Positions 52,430 to 63,875 of a DNA stretch of 64,000 nucleotides are shown piece by piece. The notes under the pieces were generated by a model. The model saw only the letters and a program-made list of their open reading frames with translations. It was not told where the DNA came from and did not search any database. The DNA lies in the NCBI GenBank assembly GCA_022592445.1, contig JABYQR010000014.1:220513-284512 (forward strand). Direction: 5' to 3'. Source of the stretch: Cytidiella melzeri (Eukaryota > Basidiomycota > Agaricomycetes > Polyporales > Irpicaceae). The translations under genes and the position numbers were made by a program. How positions within the stretch are numbered: position 1 is the stretch's first letter; each line of letters begins with the position of its first letter.

Positions 52430-55021
52430 CTACATGGTAGGGCCCAATGGTTCTGACTTCTCCGAGCCGTGGTCAGAGGGTGACGGTGACCTCGAAGGTG
52501 GCAGGGGGGACAAAGGTGAATCCCGCGGGAACACGGCCAACAGCCACTGGTTGATCTCAGCAACCTGTGTCAAGGTGATGATCTCGATGTCGAGGGACAG
52601 TAGTTCACCTGTCACCCCACGTAGCCATCGACGGACATTGTCCTCCGTGGGTTCTTTGGTCATGGCAGTTGTCTTGAACAACTGCAATGCCGTGGGCTCA
52701 ATCTCCTCCTTGCCAACCGTGACGAGAGCTCGAATGAACTCAATGCACACCGTGGTCGACGAGGATGGTGGTCCCAGGCGGGCAACTCTGATCATCCCCC
52801 TGAGACGGTCCGAGTTTCCTACTCGGCGAGTGACTGGGTCCCTTTCAATTCCAGGAATCTTGACGTTTGGATTCACGTTGAGATAACAAATCCAAGTCTC
52901 AATGACCTGGGGTGCTAGACTTGCGCCCAGGTCACTCGTGGGCACCATTGGGGGTGCAGGCCTTGTGTTCGCCTGCCAGCGAGGGGGACGGTTTGCAGGT
53001 TGCCCTGCGCGAGTAGTGTGTTGTGCGGGTTGCCCCGCGTGTGGTGGTAGGCGCATCATGTTGGATGGCCCGGAGGGAGGTGGTCGGCTCTCAATGCTGG
53101 CGAGCCATTCCTCGTGCGTGCGCGTGGACAGTCCCGGTGCAAAGGGGTTGTGTCGAGGGGGCGAGGACGTGGACAAGGCAGCGGGTTGACCTGCATGCGA
53201 CGTCTTTGCCTTCTTCTTCTTCTTCTTCTCCTTCTCAGCCTGCTGCTGAGTCCTGTCTGGCAGTGGGTACCAGGTAGGCCTCGGTGGGGACTCCCTCACG
53301 GCTTCCTGTTCGGCAGCTGTTTGTCAATTGCGGGAAACCTGGTTGCAGTGATGGACGTAGAGCTTCCAGAACTCGTACACCTCAGAGTTGCACTGATTGT
53401 GCGCAACGTCACGGAGGTGCCTAACCTTGCCGATGGTCCTGGGGAACAGCCAGTGCCCCGGGTTCTGTCCATTTGACACGTACAGCTGCAGAGCTCTGCG
53501 GCTGTCGTCGAGCTGCCTCAGCAGACTGGGCCTCACGCGTGTGAGGCGCGTGCGGTCAGGTCCCACAGCACCCCGACGTACGGTCCCTAGACCAGTGGTG
53601 AAGCCGTGCCGCTCAGACTCGGTCTGGCTGCCTAGTGGCCAGTGGGCTGGGTAGCCCGGGAACCCGTAAGGGTAGAGCTTTAGCTCGTGCTTCGTCCAGT
53701 TCACCCCTGTGATTGGATTGATCATGTCTTTGCTTGGGGGCACGTCTGGCAGGCGGTCCTCACAATCCACTGGGATACCGTATATAATGCAATATCCTCG
53801 GTTCACCACGTCGGGGCTGATGATTATTGGCATGCCCTGTGGGTCCCTCAGTGGGATGAGCCTGTTGTACACGCTCGTGTTGCTGATGTGGACGTGGGCG
53901 TTGGGGTCCCTGGCTCCCGGGGCGCGGTACCAATCAATAGTTGGGGGCTGTTGCTGTGAGGCTGGCTCCAGTCGTTGTGCGAGTGCAGTCCCTTGCGGGG
54001 TGGGTGTGATACGCTCTGTGAGCGATACTGGTGGAGGCGTTGCCTCGCAAGGTTCAGTCTCGTCGACTGTCATGCGCTCCTCTAAGGGTGCGCGCGGGGG
54101 AGTTGCCTCTGGGTGTAAAGTCCTGGACGGACCTGCCTGTCTCTCCTCCTCATCAATCTGGCGGTCGTACACCTCTGCCTCCTTCCTCGCCTTTGCACAA
54201 GCCCTTTTTTCCCCACGCTTCGTGGTTGGCTTGTCGTTGTATTCGCTCCGATCCTCCTCCCACTTGTTCCACCCTTCTCCGTAGTGGTCGCGAGCAATCT
54301 CGAAGTGGTGAATCTGCTTCTTGAGATCCTCTGTTGGGACCGTTGCAAAACGGTTTGACACCGCTTCCCTAGATTGTGCGCGTCCACGCTGCGCAAGCTC
54401 CCTCCAAAGATCCTCACTCTTAAACTCCTGGTACTTGAGTTCGGATTCCAAACGGCCCAGAGCGTCTTCGGTCCTGCTGAGGCGTTCCTTGCAACGTCGC
54501 AGCTCCTCTAGATAGTAGTTGCGGTTGTGCCATAAGCGGTCTACGTCGTTGCGTAGCTGATGTTTCTCCTGACGGAGGCAATCGAGCTCGCGCGAGTCGG
54601 CTCGTGGTGCTGTGACGGTGTCCCGTCGATTTTGCCATGTAGGCAGAGATTGTAATCGCTGTTCCGCCACAAGGGCCTTGTTGAATGAGGCGGACTGGGC
54701 ATGGCTGGCCCTGTGCGTCATCCAGTCAGAGTAAATGGGGCAGCCAATAGGGTGTACGACTCCTACACCGGGGATGTGGGCCCAAGGTGTGTCGTCATTG
54801 CCAGACGGCGGTGAGGAGCTCCTCCTACGCTTCCGTGAGGAGCGGGAGGACTCTCCTCTGGACTGCTGTGAGTCCCATGAGCCGCTTGCGCAGCGATCCT
54901 CGCGTGAGCGACGAGGGGGTGTTGCACGGTCTGTGCGATTTTGTGGGCGGCGAGGCGAGCGGTCTTGCGACTGCCCTCGTCCTTGCCCGTCCCGAGAGCC
55001 TTGGCTTCTGCTTGTTGACAT
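52430..55021 (-). pseudogene. K post-integrase ORF, about 860 codons, one TGA
   Basis: Not recognised. ATG at 55021 (MSTSRSQGSRDGQGRG) starts an Arg/Ser-rich, RS-like N-terminus (about residues 1-75). A coiled-coil-like region follows (LRQEKHQLRNDVDRLW, KERLSRTEDALGRLESEL), then an acidic/proline linker, then a globular-looking part (PIIISPDVVNRGYCIIYGIP, WPLGSQTESERHGF, CNSEVYEFWKLYVHHCNQ). After one TGA (53326-53324) the frame continues through KKKKKKAKT and a helical end to 52430. No transmembrane segment or signal peptide is evident, so it is not a typical env gene. It lies 262 bp after integrase in the same direction. Confidence 0.6.
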
Positions 55022-55283
55022 CTTGTTTGTGGTGATTTTTATAGAGCTTGTTGTTTATGGAAAGTGTGAAGTGGTGGAGGGCGTGAGCCTGAGTGAGTTG
55101 GTTGGGAGGTGGTGGTCGTTGGAAAGGGAGGCTGCCCCTTGCGGCGTGCAGCAAACGGCAATCAGGGGCGCCTGCGCGTATCCCAATGTGGGATTTGCGC
55201 CCTGAGCGCCCAAATTTTTGCAAAGTGAATAAAATTGACGGAACCTCAGAGATCCGGGATGTTTCGGTGGTGTCCCGTCAATC
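55022..55283 (-). other. Spacer between K integrase and the extra ORF
   Basis: 262 bp with no supported gene. It may hold the start signals for the downstream ORF; nothing specific is visible. Confidence 0.4.
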
Positions 55284-56552
55284 TTATCTTATCCGGGGTA
55301 ATTCTTGCACCGAATTCACTCCTTGGGTGTCGAGGTAATTGTCGAGTGCTGAGCACTCGTCTACGTTGGCGAGTGGCTCCCAAGTCTCGTCTCCTAGGTT
55401 CCATTTGACATGGAACTTCAAGGACATGCCAGTCCATTTGTGGTTGTCAATCTCTTCGACCAGCCACTCCCCTTCTTCGGAGTTCCCCATGTTGTAGAAC
55501 ACCCGTGTTTCCCAGTGAGGGAATACTACATCGTCGTTCCTCTCGTGGCATCTGAGTTGACTGATGTGAAACGTGGGATGGATCCGTCGCTGGACTAGGT
55601 CCTCCGGCAGTTTCAGAGTGTAGTTAGAAGTGGCTGGGTGGGCCACTTCGATCTTGTAAGGGCCAATAAATTTTGGTAACAACTTTTTAGCCCGGCCTTT
55701 CGGCAAGTTTAGATTCTCGGTAGAGAGATATACGTATTCCCCTTCTTTCAGGGGTTTGGGTTTCCCCTCGGAGAGACTTTCGTCTTGACACCTGTTATTG
55801 GCATGATAGGTCTGGTGGACCCGGCTATCAATTATCACGTCGTGCGCAAGCATGAGGTTATCGAGTGCCTTTTGGGCAAACGACTGAACACCGGGCAGAT
55901 TACTGTCCGGTATAGCCCTGCTCATGCGGGGTATGTGTCCCCCAGTAAGTTCAAACGGTGCGAACCCGGTAGAACTACTGGCGGCTGCATTCAGGGCGAA
56001 CTTAGTCATGGGAAGTTGGTCTACCCAGTCGCTCTGGTCAGGTTTAATCAGGGCGCGAAGCACCTGGGTAATGGAGTGGTTAGCCCGCTCAGTAGCTCCA
56101 TCCGTCTGAGGATGGAAGGCTGTCGACATTAGTAGTTGAGTCCCTAACAGCCTCTGTACCTCCTTCCAGAAGGCTGAGGTAAATTTCGAATCCCTGTTGC
56201 TAACGATGGACTCGGCGACACCATGTAGTCGGACTATGTCCTTCACATAGAGCCATGCAAGTTTGCTAGCCTTAATCTTTGTAGTGACTGGAATCAAGTG
56301 TACATTAGAAGTGAATCTGCAAAGTACTACCCAAAGGTAGTCCAGCCCTTGACACTTAGGGAACGGCCCCAAGAAGTCCATCACTATGGACTGCCAAGGG
56401 TATGCCGGTATGGGCAACGAGTGAAGTAGCCCTGCCGGTAGCGTGTTACTGGTCTTCGTTGTTTGGCAGAGTCCGCAGCTGAGGCAGAACTTAATCACGT
56501 CCTTCCCTAGCATAGGCCACCAGTACAGTTTCCTGATGTACTCTGCCATCTT
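55284..56552 (-). pseudogene. K integrase with chromodomain-like C-terminus
   Basis: Integrase zinc region (LGHYGH, then CLSCGLCQ), core blocks VMDFLGPFPKCQGLDYLW, HGVAESIVSNRDSKFTS and TDGATERANHSI, then the C-terminal HPTFHISQL and a chromodomain-like EWLVEEIDNHKWTGM ... FHVKWNLGDETWEPLANV. A TGA at about 56553 stands where Trp is expected before KMAEYI, so the zinc region spans a nonsense change. Otherwise open for 421 codons. Confidence 0.83.
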
Positions 56553-58555
56553 TCAATGGCCATAGTGCCCCAGTGTAAGGTGGGCATTGTCGATGATGAT
56601 GTCGACAAGCATTCTCCGCTCAACTTTGATCCTGGGGATACAAAGTACTTTGTTGCCAAAGCGGTTCTTGGTAAAGAGGAATCCATTGCGCTCTGTGAAC
56701 GCACGGTATTCCGTTGGTGCCTTTTCAACCTTTGAGAGTGTGGGGTTGGACTTGTATCCTGAACGGATAATGCCCTCAAAATTATCGAGCAATTTCATCC
56801 TTTTGGATAGTGGTGCAATGTCCTTTCTGGGCTCTATGGCAGCTGGGTCTTTGTGATGCTCTGCAAGTTTGTCGGCCTCCGCATTGCGTTCTTCAAGTTC
56901 CTCGCAAGAACAATACTTAGTCGAGGGTTTCCCCACTTGTGCAGATTGGAGTTCTGCTCTCCTTTCCTTGGGTAGTTCATGACCCTCTGGGTCAAAGCGG
57001 ATGTCGGCGTTGACATAGTCGTTGAACGGGTGGGTTTCCCCAGGGTTGTCGTTTGCGTAATAGCGAGATAGGCAGTCGGCCACCTTATTTAGTTCACCTT
57101 TCACCTAGATTATCTTGTAATTGAAACGTTCGAGGTACTCCATCCAGCGAGTCTGCCGTTGAGAAAAGTTAGGCTGTGTCTTGAAGAATTCTAACGCCTT
57201 GTGGTCTGTGACTATGCTGATGGGGTGACCCATGAGTTTGTCCTCCCATTTCAGTAGGGCTTCGAGTATGGCTATGGTTTCCATCTCAAATACGCGGTAA
57301 GCGTGTTGTGCCGCGATGAATTTCTTTGACATAAATCCGGCTGGCCTGCACAAATGCCATTCGGGACCTTGCCCATATACGGCTCCAACGCCATAGATGG
57401 ATGCATCACATATGACCCATATGGGCTCCTTGAGTCTGGGGTCTATTGGTCTGAGTATAGGCACCCTGCACGCGAGCTCCTTGATGGACTGAAAGCACTT
57501 CTCGTGCAGGGCCTTCCAATGGAAGACGTGGCCGTTCCGCAAAATTTCGGCGAGGGGTCCAGTATATGAAGATACGTCAGGCATGAACTGTGCTAGGTAT
57601 TGCACCAGTCCGAGGAACCTCTGGATGTCACCGTAGTCCCTGGGTGTGCGCCACTCGCGCACCTTGGCCATTTTATCAGCACTTGCGTGCAGGCCTCGAT
57701 TGTCTACGATATGACCCAGACAGTCCATCCTTTCGGAGTAAAGGTTGCATTTGGACACCTTGAGATATAATTTGGCGGACCTGAGGCGTTCAAATATAAG
57801 TTTGAGGTGTCCCTGGTGCTTGACAATACTGTCTGAGAAGACAAATATGTCGTCGAGGTATACATGGACGAAGCGTCCTATGTAGTCTCGGAAGATGTGC
57901 GTCATGAGACGCTGGAAGGTGGATGGTGCGTTGCAATCTCCTTGTATTGTGCCATACACTGTAGCAAATGCGGTCTTGTGGACGTCCTCTGGGACTATAC
58001 GCACTTGTTTGTACGCGTTGGAGAGGTCGGTCTTTGACCTGTACTTAGCCCTTGCTACGTCCATGCGGATTTGTTCCTGGTCAGGGAACAGGGACACATT
58101 GTGTACGGTATTGTCGTTTCGTTGACGGCAATCAAATACGGTTCTTAATGAACCATCCTTCTTGGGAAGGCAGAGCATTGGCGCGGCTTGGGGGACGTTT
58201 TGGAATGTCCACCATCCTGCTCGTTCGTATCTTTTGATTTTTCTAGCAGCTTGGGCTTGAGTGCATCTGGGCACCTTGGGTGGTGGTACCGGTATTTATG
58301 ACTTTTGTCAATGATGGGAATTGTGTGGTTTATTTCACGTATATGAGGTAGTTTCTCTGGTACCCCAGACATGATGTCCGCGTAGTCTGAAGCCCAGTGG
58401 GCTCTCAAGTGGGGTAGGTCCTTTTTGGACAATTCAGGAGGGCCTTTCAGCCTGTGTAAGGTGATATTATGGAAACGTTCACGAGTTGAGCTCGCTGCTT
58501 GCACCGCTATAGAGTCCAGCTCTGATGTGGTTGGTGGGGGGCTTGCGCCCTTCAA
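56553..58555 (-). pseudogene. K reverse transcriptase and RNase H (broken)
   Basis: RT blocks MLCLPKKDGSLRTVFDCRQRN, KTDLSNAYKQVRI and CNAPSTFQRLMTHIF, with active site VYLDDIFVFSD near 57855. RNase H follows (WVICDASIYGVGAVYGQGPEW, VTDHKALEFF). The connecting part carries CSCEELEERNAEADKLA and a zinc-linker region. A frameshift near 58200 separates the N-terminal block, and TAG at about 57105 interrupts NYKII and VKGELNKV. Confidence 0.83.
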
Positions 58556-58558
58556 TAG

Positions 58559-59275
58559 TCAATCCGTTTTTGAAGGTTTGGGTGTGAGCTTTTGCTCCCG
58601 CGTGGACTTACGCGTTATTGTCTCGTCCGTCCCTTCCCCTTCAAGAGTAGGCACGGGGTCTGTGCCGAATCGTATTGTATTTTGCGTGAAGTCCATCACC
58701 ACGTTGTGCTCTCGCATGAACGGCATGCCAAGTACCATGTTGTAGTGGTCGATATTAACCATGTCAAAGTAGAGCTCAAAGGTGGAACTTCCCACCTTTA
58801 ACTTCTCCTGTACTTCGAAGTTGATCTTTGAACGGCTGCCTACGCAGCCCAACTGGAGCCCAACAGGTTTTTCTAGTGGGAAGGCCGTGATTTTAGCCAC
58901 ACAGGCGTATGACGGGCTTATCGCATTTATCGAGGACCCTGTGTCCAGCAAGATGTTGGCCGTGAGGCCGTGTATTGTGCCATGTATGGTTACACAGCGC
59001 GAATTCAACTTCGGGCGAGGTCTAGCTTTGCTCATAGTTCTCATTGCTGCACGTTGTCCGTGCTCGTCCGCAAGGCAAAAAAGGGTTTCCCCCATGGTAG
59101 GTATCACTCGCATTCCAAATGCCGTTTCCGGGTCGGGATAGTTATCCCCTTCGTCGTACCAGTCGTCGTAGTACCCCCCGTTAGCAGTGTCTTCCTGGAG
59201 GGTATATTGGACAATGTCGTCGGCGTATTCCGAGACCATCAACACCCTGTCACCAAAGGGTTCATCTACTGACAT
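58559..59275 (-). pseudogene. K protease region
   Basis: 238 codons with the aspartic protease motif LLDTGSSINAISP near residue 110 and a second block NMVLGMPFMREHNVVMDF. An acidic, tyrosine-rich N-terminal part precedes it. It ends at TGA 58561-58559, just before the RT block, and would be part of the K polyprotein. Confidence 0.78.
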
Positions 59276-59290
59276 TGGTATCAGGTCAGG

Positions 59291-61402
59291 TTATTGTTCT
59301 TCATCAATTCGTTGACGAGTATTACTCGTCAGGTCATGAAGATTGCTGGCGGCCTGTACGGCCATTTCACCCGGGGAGGGTTGAACTCTTTCGAGCATAC
59401 CGTCCCATTGTTCGCGGCGGGTACGCTCTCTAGCTAGTACCAACGCTATTGAGGTTTCTCTCTGAAGTTCTGTCACAGGCGACACCGGGTTTATTGCCCG
59501 GCTGATAATGGCCATGTCTGTCCGCATAGCGTGGTTTTCTTCGAGTAGTTGCCTGTATATCCTGAGTAGTCGTTCTATTTGCGCGTGGTCTTCTCGCAAC
59601 GTGGGCCGTGGCCGGCCTGGAAGTATCCTTTGCCAGAGGTAGTCTATTGACTCTCGGTCTTCATTCGTCACTAGATTGTCTGATGACCGCACCACTGTAA
59701 GCCCAGTGATGAGGTGCTCTATTGTTGATTGTAACGAATGTAAGTTGAGACTAGCTGCACTGCTGGCTGTCAGGGAGGCTTGCGCCTGTGCCGCTGTCGC
59801 AGCTGGTATGGGAAGTGGTTGAGAAAGGTCACTTTGTCCTGGTTCAAGACTCTGCTCTTTGTCCGGTTCGTCTTGCTGAGAATACAATCTCATGCCTGCG
59901 AATCGTCCGTCGTCCGAGTCAGAGCTGTAGTCGTCATTGAGGACGTCGTGTTCTTCTTCAGCTGCCTCCTCGTTGGAGTCATATTGTTCTCCATTGGGGT
60001 TGTCCCCCAGTTTGTCTGTGTTCGAGTCTGATTGGTCCTGCGACTCAATTTTGTCCTTCTGCTCCTCTGTTTCTTCCCCTACGGTGTCCATAGCGCGAAA
60101 TCCGGGTTTGTCGTGATTGCTCGCATAGTGATCATATTTGTTGCATCTGTAGCACTGAACCTTGGACAGATCCATGGGAAGTTTCTTTTCCCCTCCATGG
60201 CTCGGTTGTGCTGCAGCGCCTGTGGTTCGGGTTGGTCCCGTGCTAGCAGATGTTCCAACTCCTGCGCCCTGGATGCGGCATCAAGTGGGTCGGTTACCCA
60301 ACCGATTCGTGTGCTCTGCACAACGCAGTGGGGGTCCTTGCGGACGTCTGGGTGGATGTCTCTGACCAAATGAGGCGGGCTGCCCTTTCTCTTTGGTCCA
60401 ATGGTCATTGGGGTTTCCCCCGCTTGACCTCGAGGGGTGCTCACCTGGTTTCTGTTGGGTGTGAGCACTCCTCTGCCTCTGGAACAGACGGGCAGTCTTG
60501 TCTGCGTTTTCAATGGATAGGGCCTCTGCTAGGAGATCCTCTATGACCGTCCCTTTGGCAGTCATCTTGCTATTTCGCATTATGGCGGTGGAGATATCTT
60601 TTGGTAGTTCCCTAAGGAACTTGCGTCAGAACTCGTAGTCACTAGGATGTTCCACCATCTGTTTGGCGTACTTGAGCATGTCTGAGTACAGCCCTGAAAC
60701 GCCGTTTCCGGCTCGGTACTGTACTTGCTCGTACCTTTCGGTCGCAAGTTGTATAGTTGCTTGATGTACGACGCGTGTGTGAAGTTCCATAATCACTTCT
60801 GTGAACGTCCAGTCGTCTTGATTACTGAACGGGTCCATAATCTCTGAGTTGTACCAGGTGAGAGTGTTCCCCTTGAGGGACTCTCCTAGTACCATAACTC
60901 TCGTGTAGTCGTTGGATAGACCTACAAGCCTGGTGATCCAGAAGTATCTCACCAGGTTCTTTAGCCATTGATGGAAGATCTTGACGTTGTCCTCCCCGCC
61001 ATACGCAGCTGGGGCTGTTGCCTTGAACTGCTTGCTTAACTGAGGCAGGTCTTCCGGCTCAACCTCCATTATTTGTTTGAGTTGTCGGAGGATATACTCC
61101 GTGCTGTTGTTATTCAGCTTTGCTGTCGCGGTAGGTGCCGCTCTGTACGCGGATACAGAGTGTGCCGTTACCGGCTGTGGTCTGTGTTGCGCTGCTGGGG
61201 CAGACACAGAGTATTGAGGGTTGACCCCTCTAGTAGGTATGCCGGGAGGGAGGGTCCTCGCCCTTCCCCTTCGTAACGTGGGGTCTGGGGGAGGACTCCT
61301 TGGGATCCCTGCGCGCGGGTGCGAGTCGAAGCTTTTGCTACTACCGTCATCTCCATCTCTTGGGAAATTGGATGTACCGATTTGCTGCTGACTTCTTGTC
61401 AA
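59291..61402 (-). pseudogene. K gag (broken)
   Basis: Gag in three pieces: 61402-60626 with the Gag core (NVKIFHQWLKNLVRYFWITRL, MVLGESLKGNTLTWYN), 60625-60280 (RKFLRELPKDISTAIMRNSKM, basic tail) after a TGA at the CGA-type position, and 60175-59291 with zinc knuckle CYRCNKYDHYASNH and an acidic stretch. A frameshift near 60280 lies between them. No ATG opens the first piece; it begins at TTG, so it may be read from the upstream ORF. Confidence 0.75.
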
Positions 61403-61507
61403 GCACGTGTAACGTTGGATGGTATATTTGTGGGGCGACCTTTCCCTTGGTGTTGGGCTGTCTGCCGCGGTCGTGTTTCCGCTCGCTGCTAGACCAGCCT
61501 CTCTAAG

Positions 61508-62492
61508 TCAAGTGGCTTGATCTTTTCCTGCACAAGCAGGCATTGCCCTATCTTCAGTCATTGTTTGACGAGCGTGTTCATTGGGATCGGTGTACCATGC
61601 CTCTTTGTTGCTTGTGGCAATTACTTTGGCACCTATCATCTCTGGGTTTTTGTCTATCTTTGTGATAGGGTCCTTCGAGGGTACCTCTACTGGTGTTGGT
61701 TGCCCAACGTGTTCTTTGGCCGCCTTGCGGCGGCTTACTTCGTCGTCGAGCGCGTCCATATCGAATGCTTCGAAGACGTTGTGTAGACCGCGTATGAGCT
61801 CGTGGTTCCAGTCTTCAACCCGCTGGAACCTTTCCTCCTGAGCTCTTCGCTTGTGTCTCAACTCTCTGTATGTGTTCCTGCTTTTCTTCAGATCTTTGTA
61901 AGTTTGCAGCATCGCGTTAGCGAGTTCTGGGTCTAACAGGCCTTCAGCCCTTCGTTCTTCTTGAACTGATTCAATTTGGCTTTTCGCCAATACTTGTGGG
62001 TCACCTTTTGGTGTTACAAGGTCCCTACGTCTGTCTACGGTGCTACTGAAGGGGCTCTTCAGTGGGGGGCAAGTTGCTCTGTCCCCACTGAGAGGTTCTT
62101 GCACTTGCGCGTGTGGGGCCTTCAGCTGTTGCTGTGCCTCCATTGCGTCCGTGAGGACTCCAGTGACTGCTGAGGGTTTCCCCTCGTATGCAGCCACCTT
62201 TGTGGTGGTGGTCTTGTTCAAAGAAGATTGAGTGGCGCTTTCTCGCTTCGTGTCAAGAGTACAACCAAGACTTCGGTGATGTCCGACCCACCGACTTGGG
62301 CTCGTCAGGGTTGCCCTTTCGGGCCTGCGATGGATCTTCTTCGGCCTCGTGCTCACTCTTGAGCATGATGGCCACGTTTTTGGCGTTGGCCTCGCTGGTC
62401 GCGTGACTGACGGCGGATATGGATTGGCGTGGGCCGTTCGCCGCGAATTGGAGGTTTTCGCGCAATTTTGGGTTCTTCTTCGCGTCCGACAT
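61508..62492 (-). pseudogene. K first ORF (gag N-terminal or accessory), frameshifted
   Basis: ATG at 62492 (MSDAKKNPKLRENLQFAANG) starts a frame that shifts near 62265 and continues in a second frame (LDTKRESATQSS) to TGA at 61510-61508. It has a charged helical segment (QTYKDLKKSRNTYRELRHKRRAQEERFQRVEDW). No clear match to ORF0 of A, C and D. It could be the N-terminal part of Gag or a separate accessory gene. Confidence 0.55.
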
Positions 62493-62630
62493 CCGGGGTC
62501 TTCAGGGTATGTCCGGTGTCGGGATCTGGTTTTTTTGGGCGCGTAGATAACTTTGGTGTTGTAGGGAGTTGTGGAGTAGAGTGTGATTGGAGTAGAATGT
62601 ATGTAGGTAGAATTCGGGTACTTAAAAAAG

Positions 62631-62908
62631 TGTAAGGGTGTCTTCTTGGATGCACACAAGGTAAGTATGACCGATATGTATTCGGAACCTACGTGTGTAC
62701 AAGATAAAAAGATGCCTCTAAATCTACCAGATCTCAGTCCTAAATACTGAGATCTGCTACTGCGTAGTACTACTATATGGTATGCTATTTTCTCACGATG
62801 GGCGCTGGCCCACTATCTAATCAGTACGAGTAAAAGGCCAGATCACTGATCTGGCCACAGATGCTTGCGCATCAGGTAGTGCTTGCGCACATGTATCAAT
62901 CCCTAACA
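62631..62908 (-). repeat. LTR-like repeat shared by K and copia L, 278 bp
   Basis: Element sense TGTTAGGG to CACCCTTACA. On the right it directly follows copia L (SLRGC stop, GAGGGGG tract), as a copia 3' LTR would. On the left the K leader begins. Very similar to 52040-52323. Confidence 0.8.
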
Positions 62909-63162
62909 CCCCCTCAGTGAACTGAAACGGTGCAAGTCTGAGTGCTTTTGTATATGGCGTACATGGACTTCAGCAGGCAGAGGTTTTGTGAAAATATTGG
63001 CGGGGTTGTCGGTACCTGGAATGGGTACGAGTTTGACAAGTCCGGAATTGACACATTCTTGAACAGAGTGTGCACAAACACGGGTGTATTTTGAGAAGTG
63101 CTTCACATTGAGAGAAATAGAGGCATCAACTGCACTCTTGTTGTTGCAGTGCAGCTTGACAA
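62909..63162 (-). pseudogene. Copia L RNase H C-terminal part
   Basis: KLHCNNKSAVDASISLNVKH and FSKYTRVCAHSVQECVNSGL, then IPGTDNPANIFTKPLP, the classical Ty1/copia RNase H end, with stop codon and GAGGGGG purine tract overlapping the LTR start. It continues at 63876 beyond a solo LTR. Confidence 0.87.
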
Positions 63163-63875
63163 TGTAACAGTAAGGTTACCACTCACCAGATAAGTTGTTA
63201 AACTTGAGGGGATAGAGCAAGATAGAGTGTGAGAGGTGTGGTGAGCAAAGTACTGGAGAGTACTGAGTAGTCCTTTATCAACAGAGTGGATAAGACTGAG
63301 GGGATATGCCCTCAGGAGTGCCTCTATATATACATGAAGGGGAGGACCCCAGGTACTGCCCTAAGACTCCTAATACCTACATGAGTAAGCAAAGTAATCT
63401 ACCTTACTAAGCATGCCCTATGCCCTAGTGGTGCCACTTCAATAATCAACCAATAGCAATTGTCCCCATGACCTGACCCCATGACCCAGTCCAAGGCTAG
63501 ACTTGTTCTAGCTTGTTCTAAGACAAGGCTAGACTTTTCCAGAAGGTTTTATGAACTATGACATCATCTAATGTAATGTTCTATACTATGACATCATAAT
63601 TCCAGCATGTTCCACAAGGTTCCAGAGAGTTCTATTATGTGATACACAGATAAGGAAAGGAGCACATCAGCGCATCAGAGACAGGAGGCGCATCAGCGCA
63701 TCAATTGATAAGCACTGAGAATAAGCGCCGGACTAAGCGCCTGATAAGTGTTGGATAAGCGCTTAAATAGACACCGGATAAGCGCTGGATAAGCGCCTGA
63801 TAAGTGCTTGAATATTCCCAATAATACCGTTGCCTGGTAAGGCAAGTCTTGTAGAAACATTGAAAATCTGTGACA
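63163..63875 (-). repeat. Family A solo LTR, 713 bp
   Basis: TGTAACAG to CTGTGACA with a perfect duplication GACAA on both sides (63158-63162 and 63876-63880), inside copia L RNase H. The HSE-like motif is decayed here. Confidence 0.93.

Larger units (their letters stand above)
52040..62908 (-). mobile_element. Family K gypsy element, about 10.9 kb, with a post-integrase ORF
   Basis: Minus-strand order: LTR, gag N-terminal ORF, gag, protease, RT-RNase H, integrase with a chromodomain-like end, then a roughly 860-codon extra ORF, then LTR. The gene order in pol is gypsy, not copia. The outer flanks (CATAG left, CCCCC right) are not a duplication. The right LTR also abuts the 3' end of copia L, so the right boundary may be a recombination product. 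Confidence 0.72.

Noticed and set aside
52430..55021. Env-like gene in K
   Set aside because: No signal peptide, transmembrane helix or fusion motif can be seen; called an ORF of unknown function instead.
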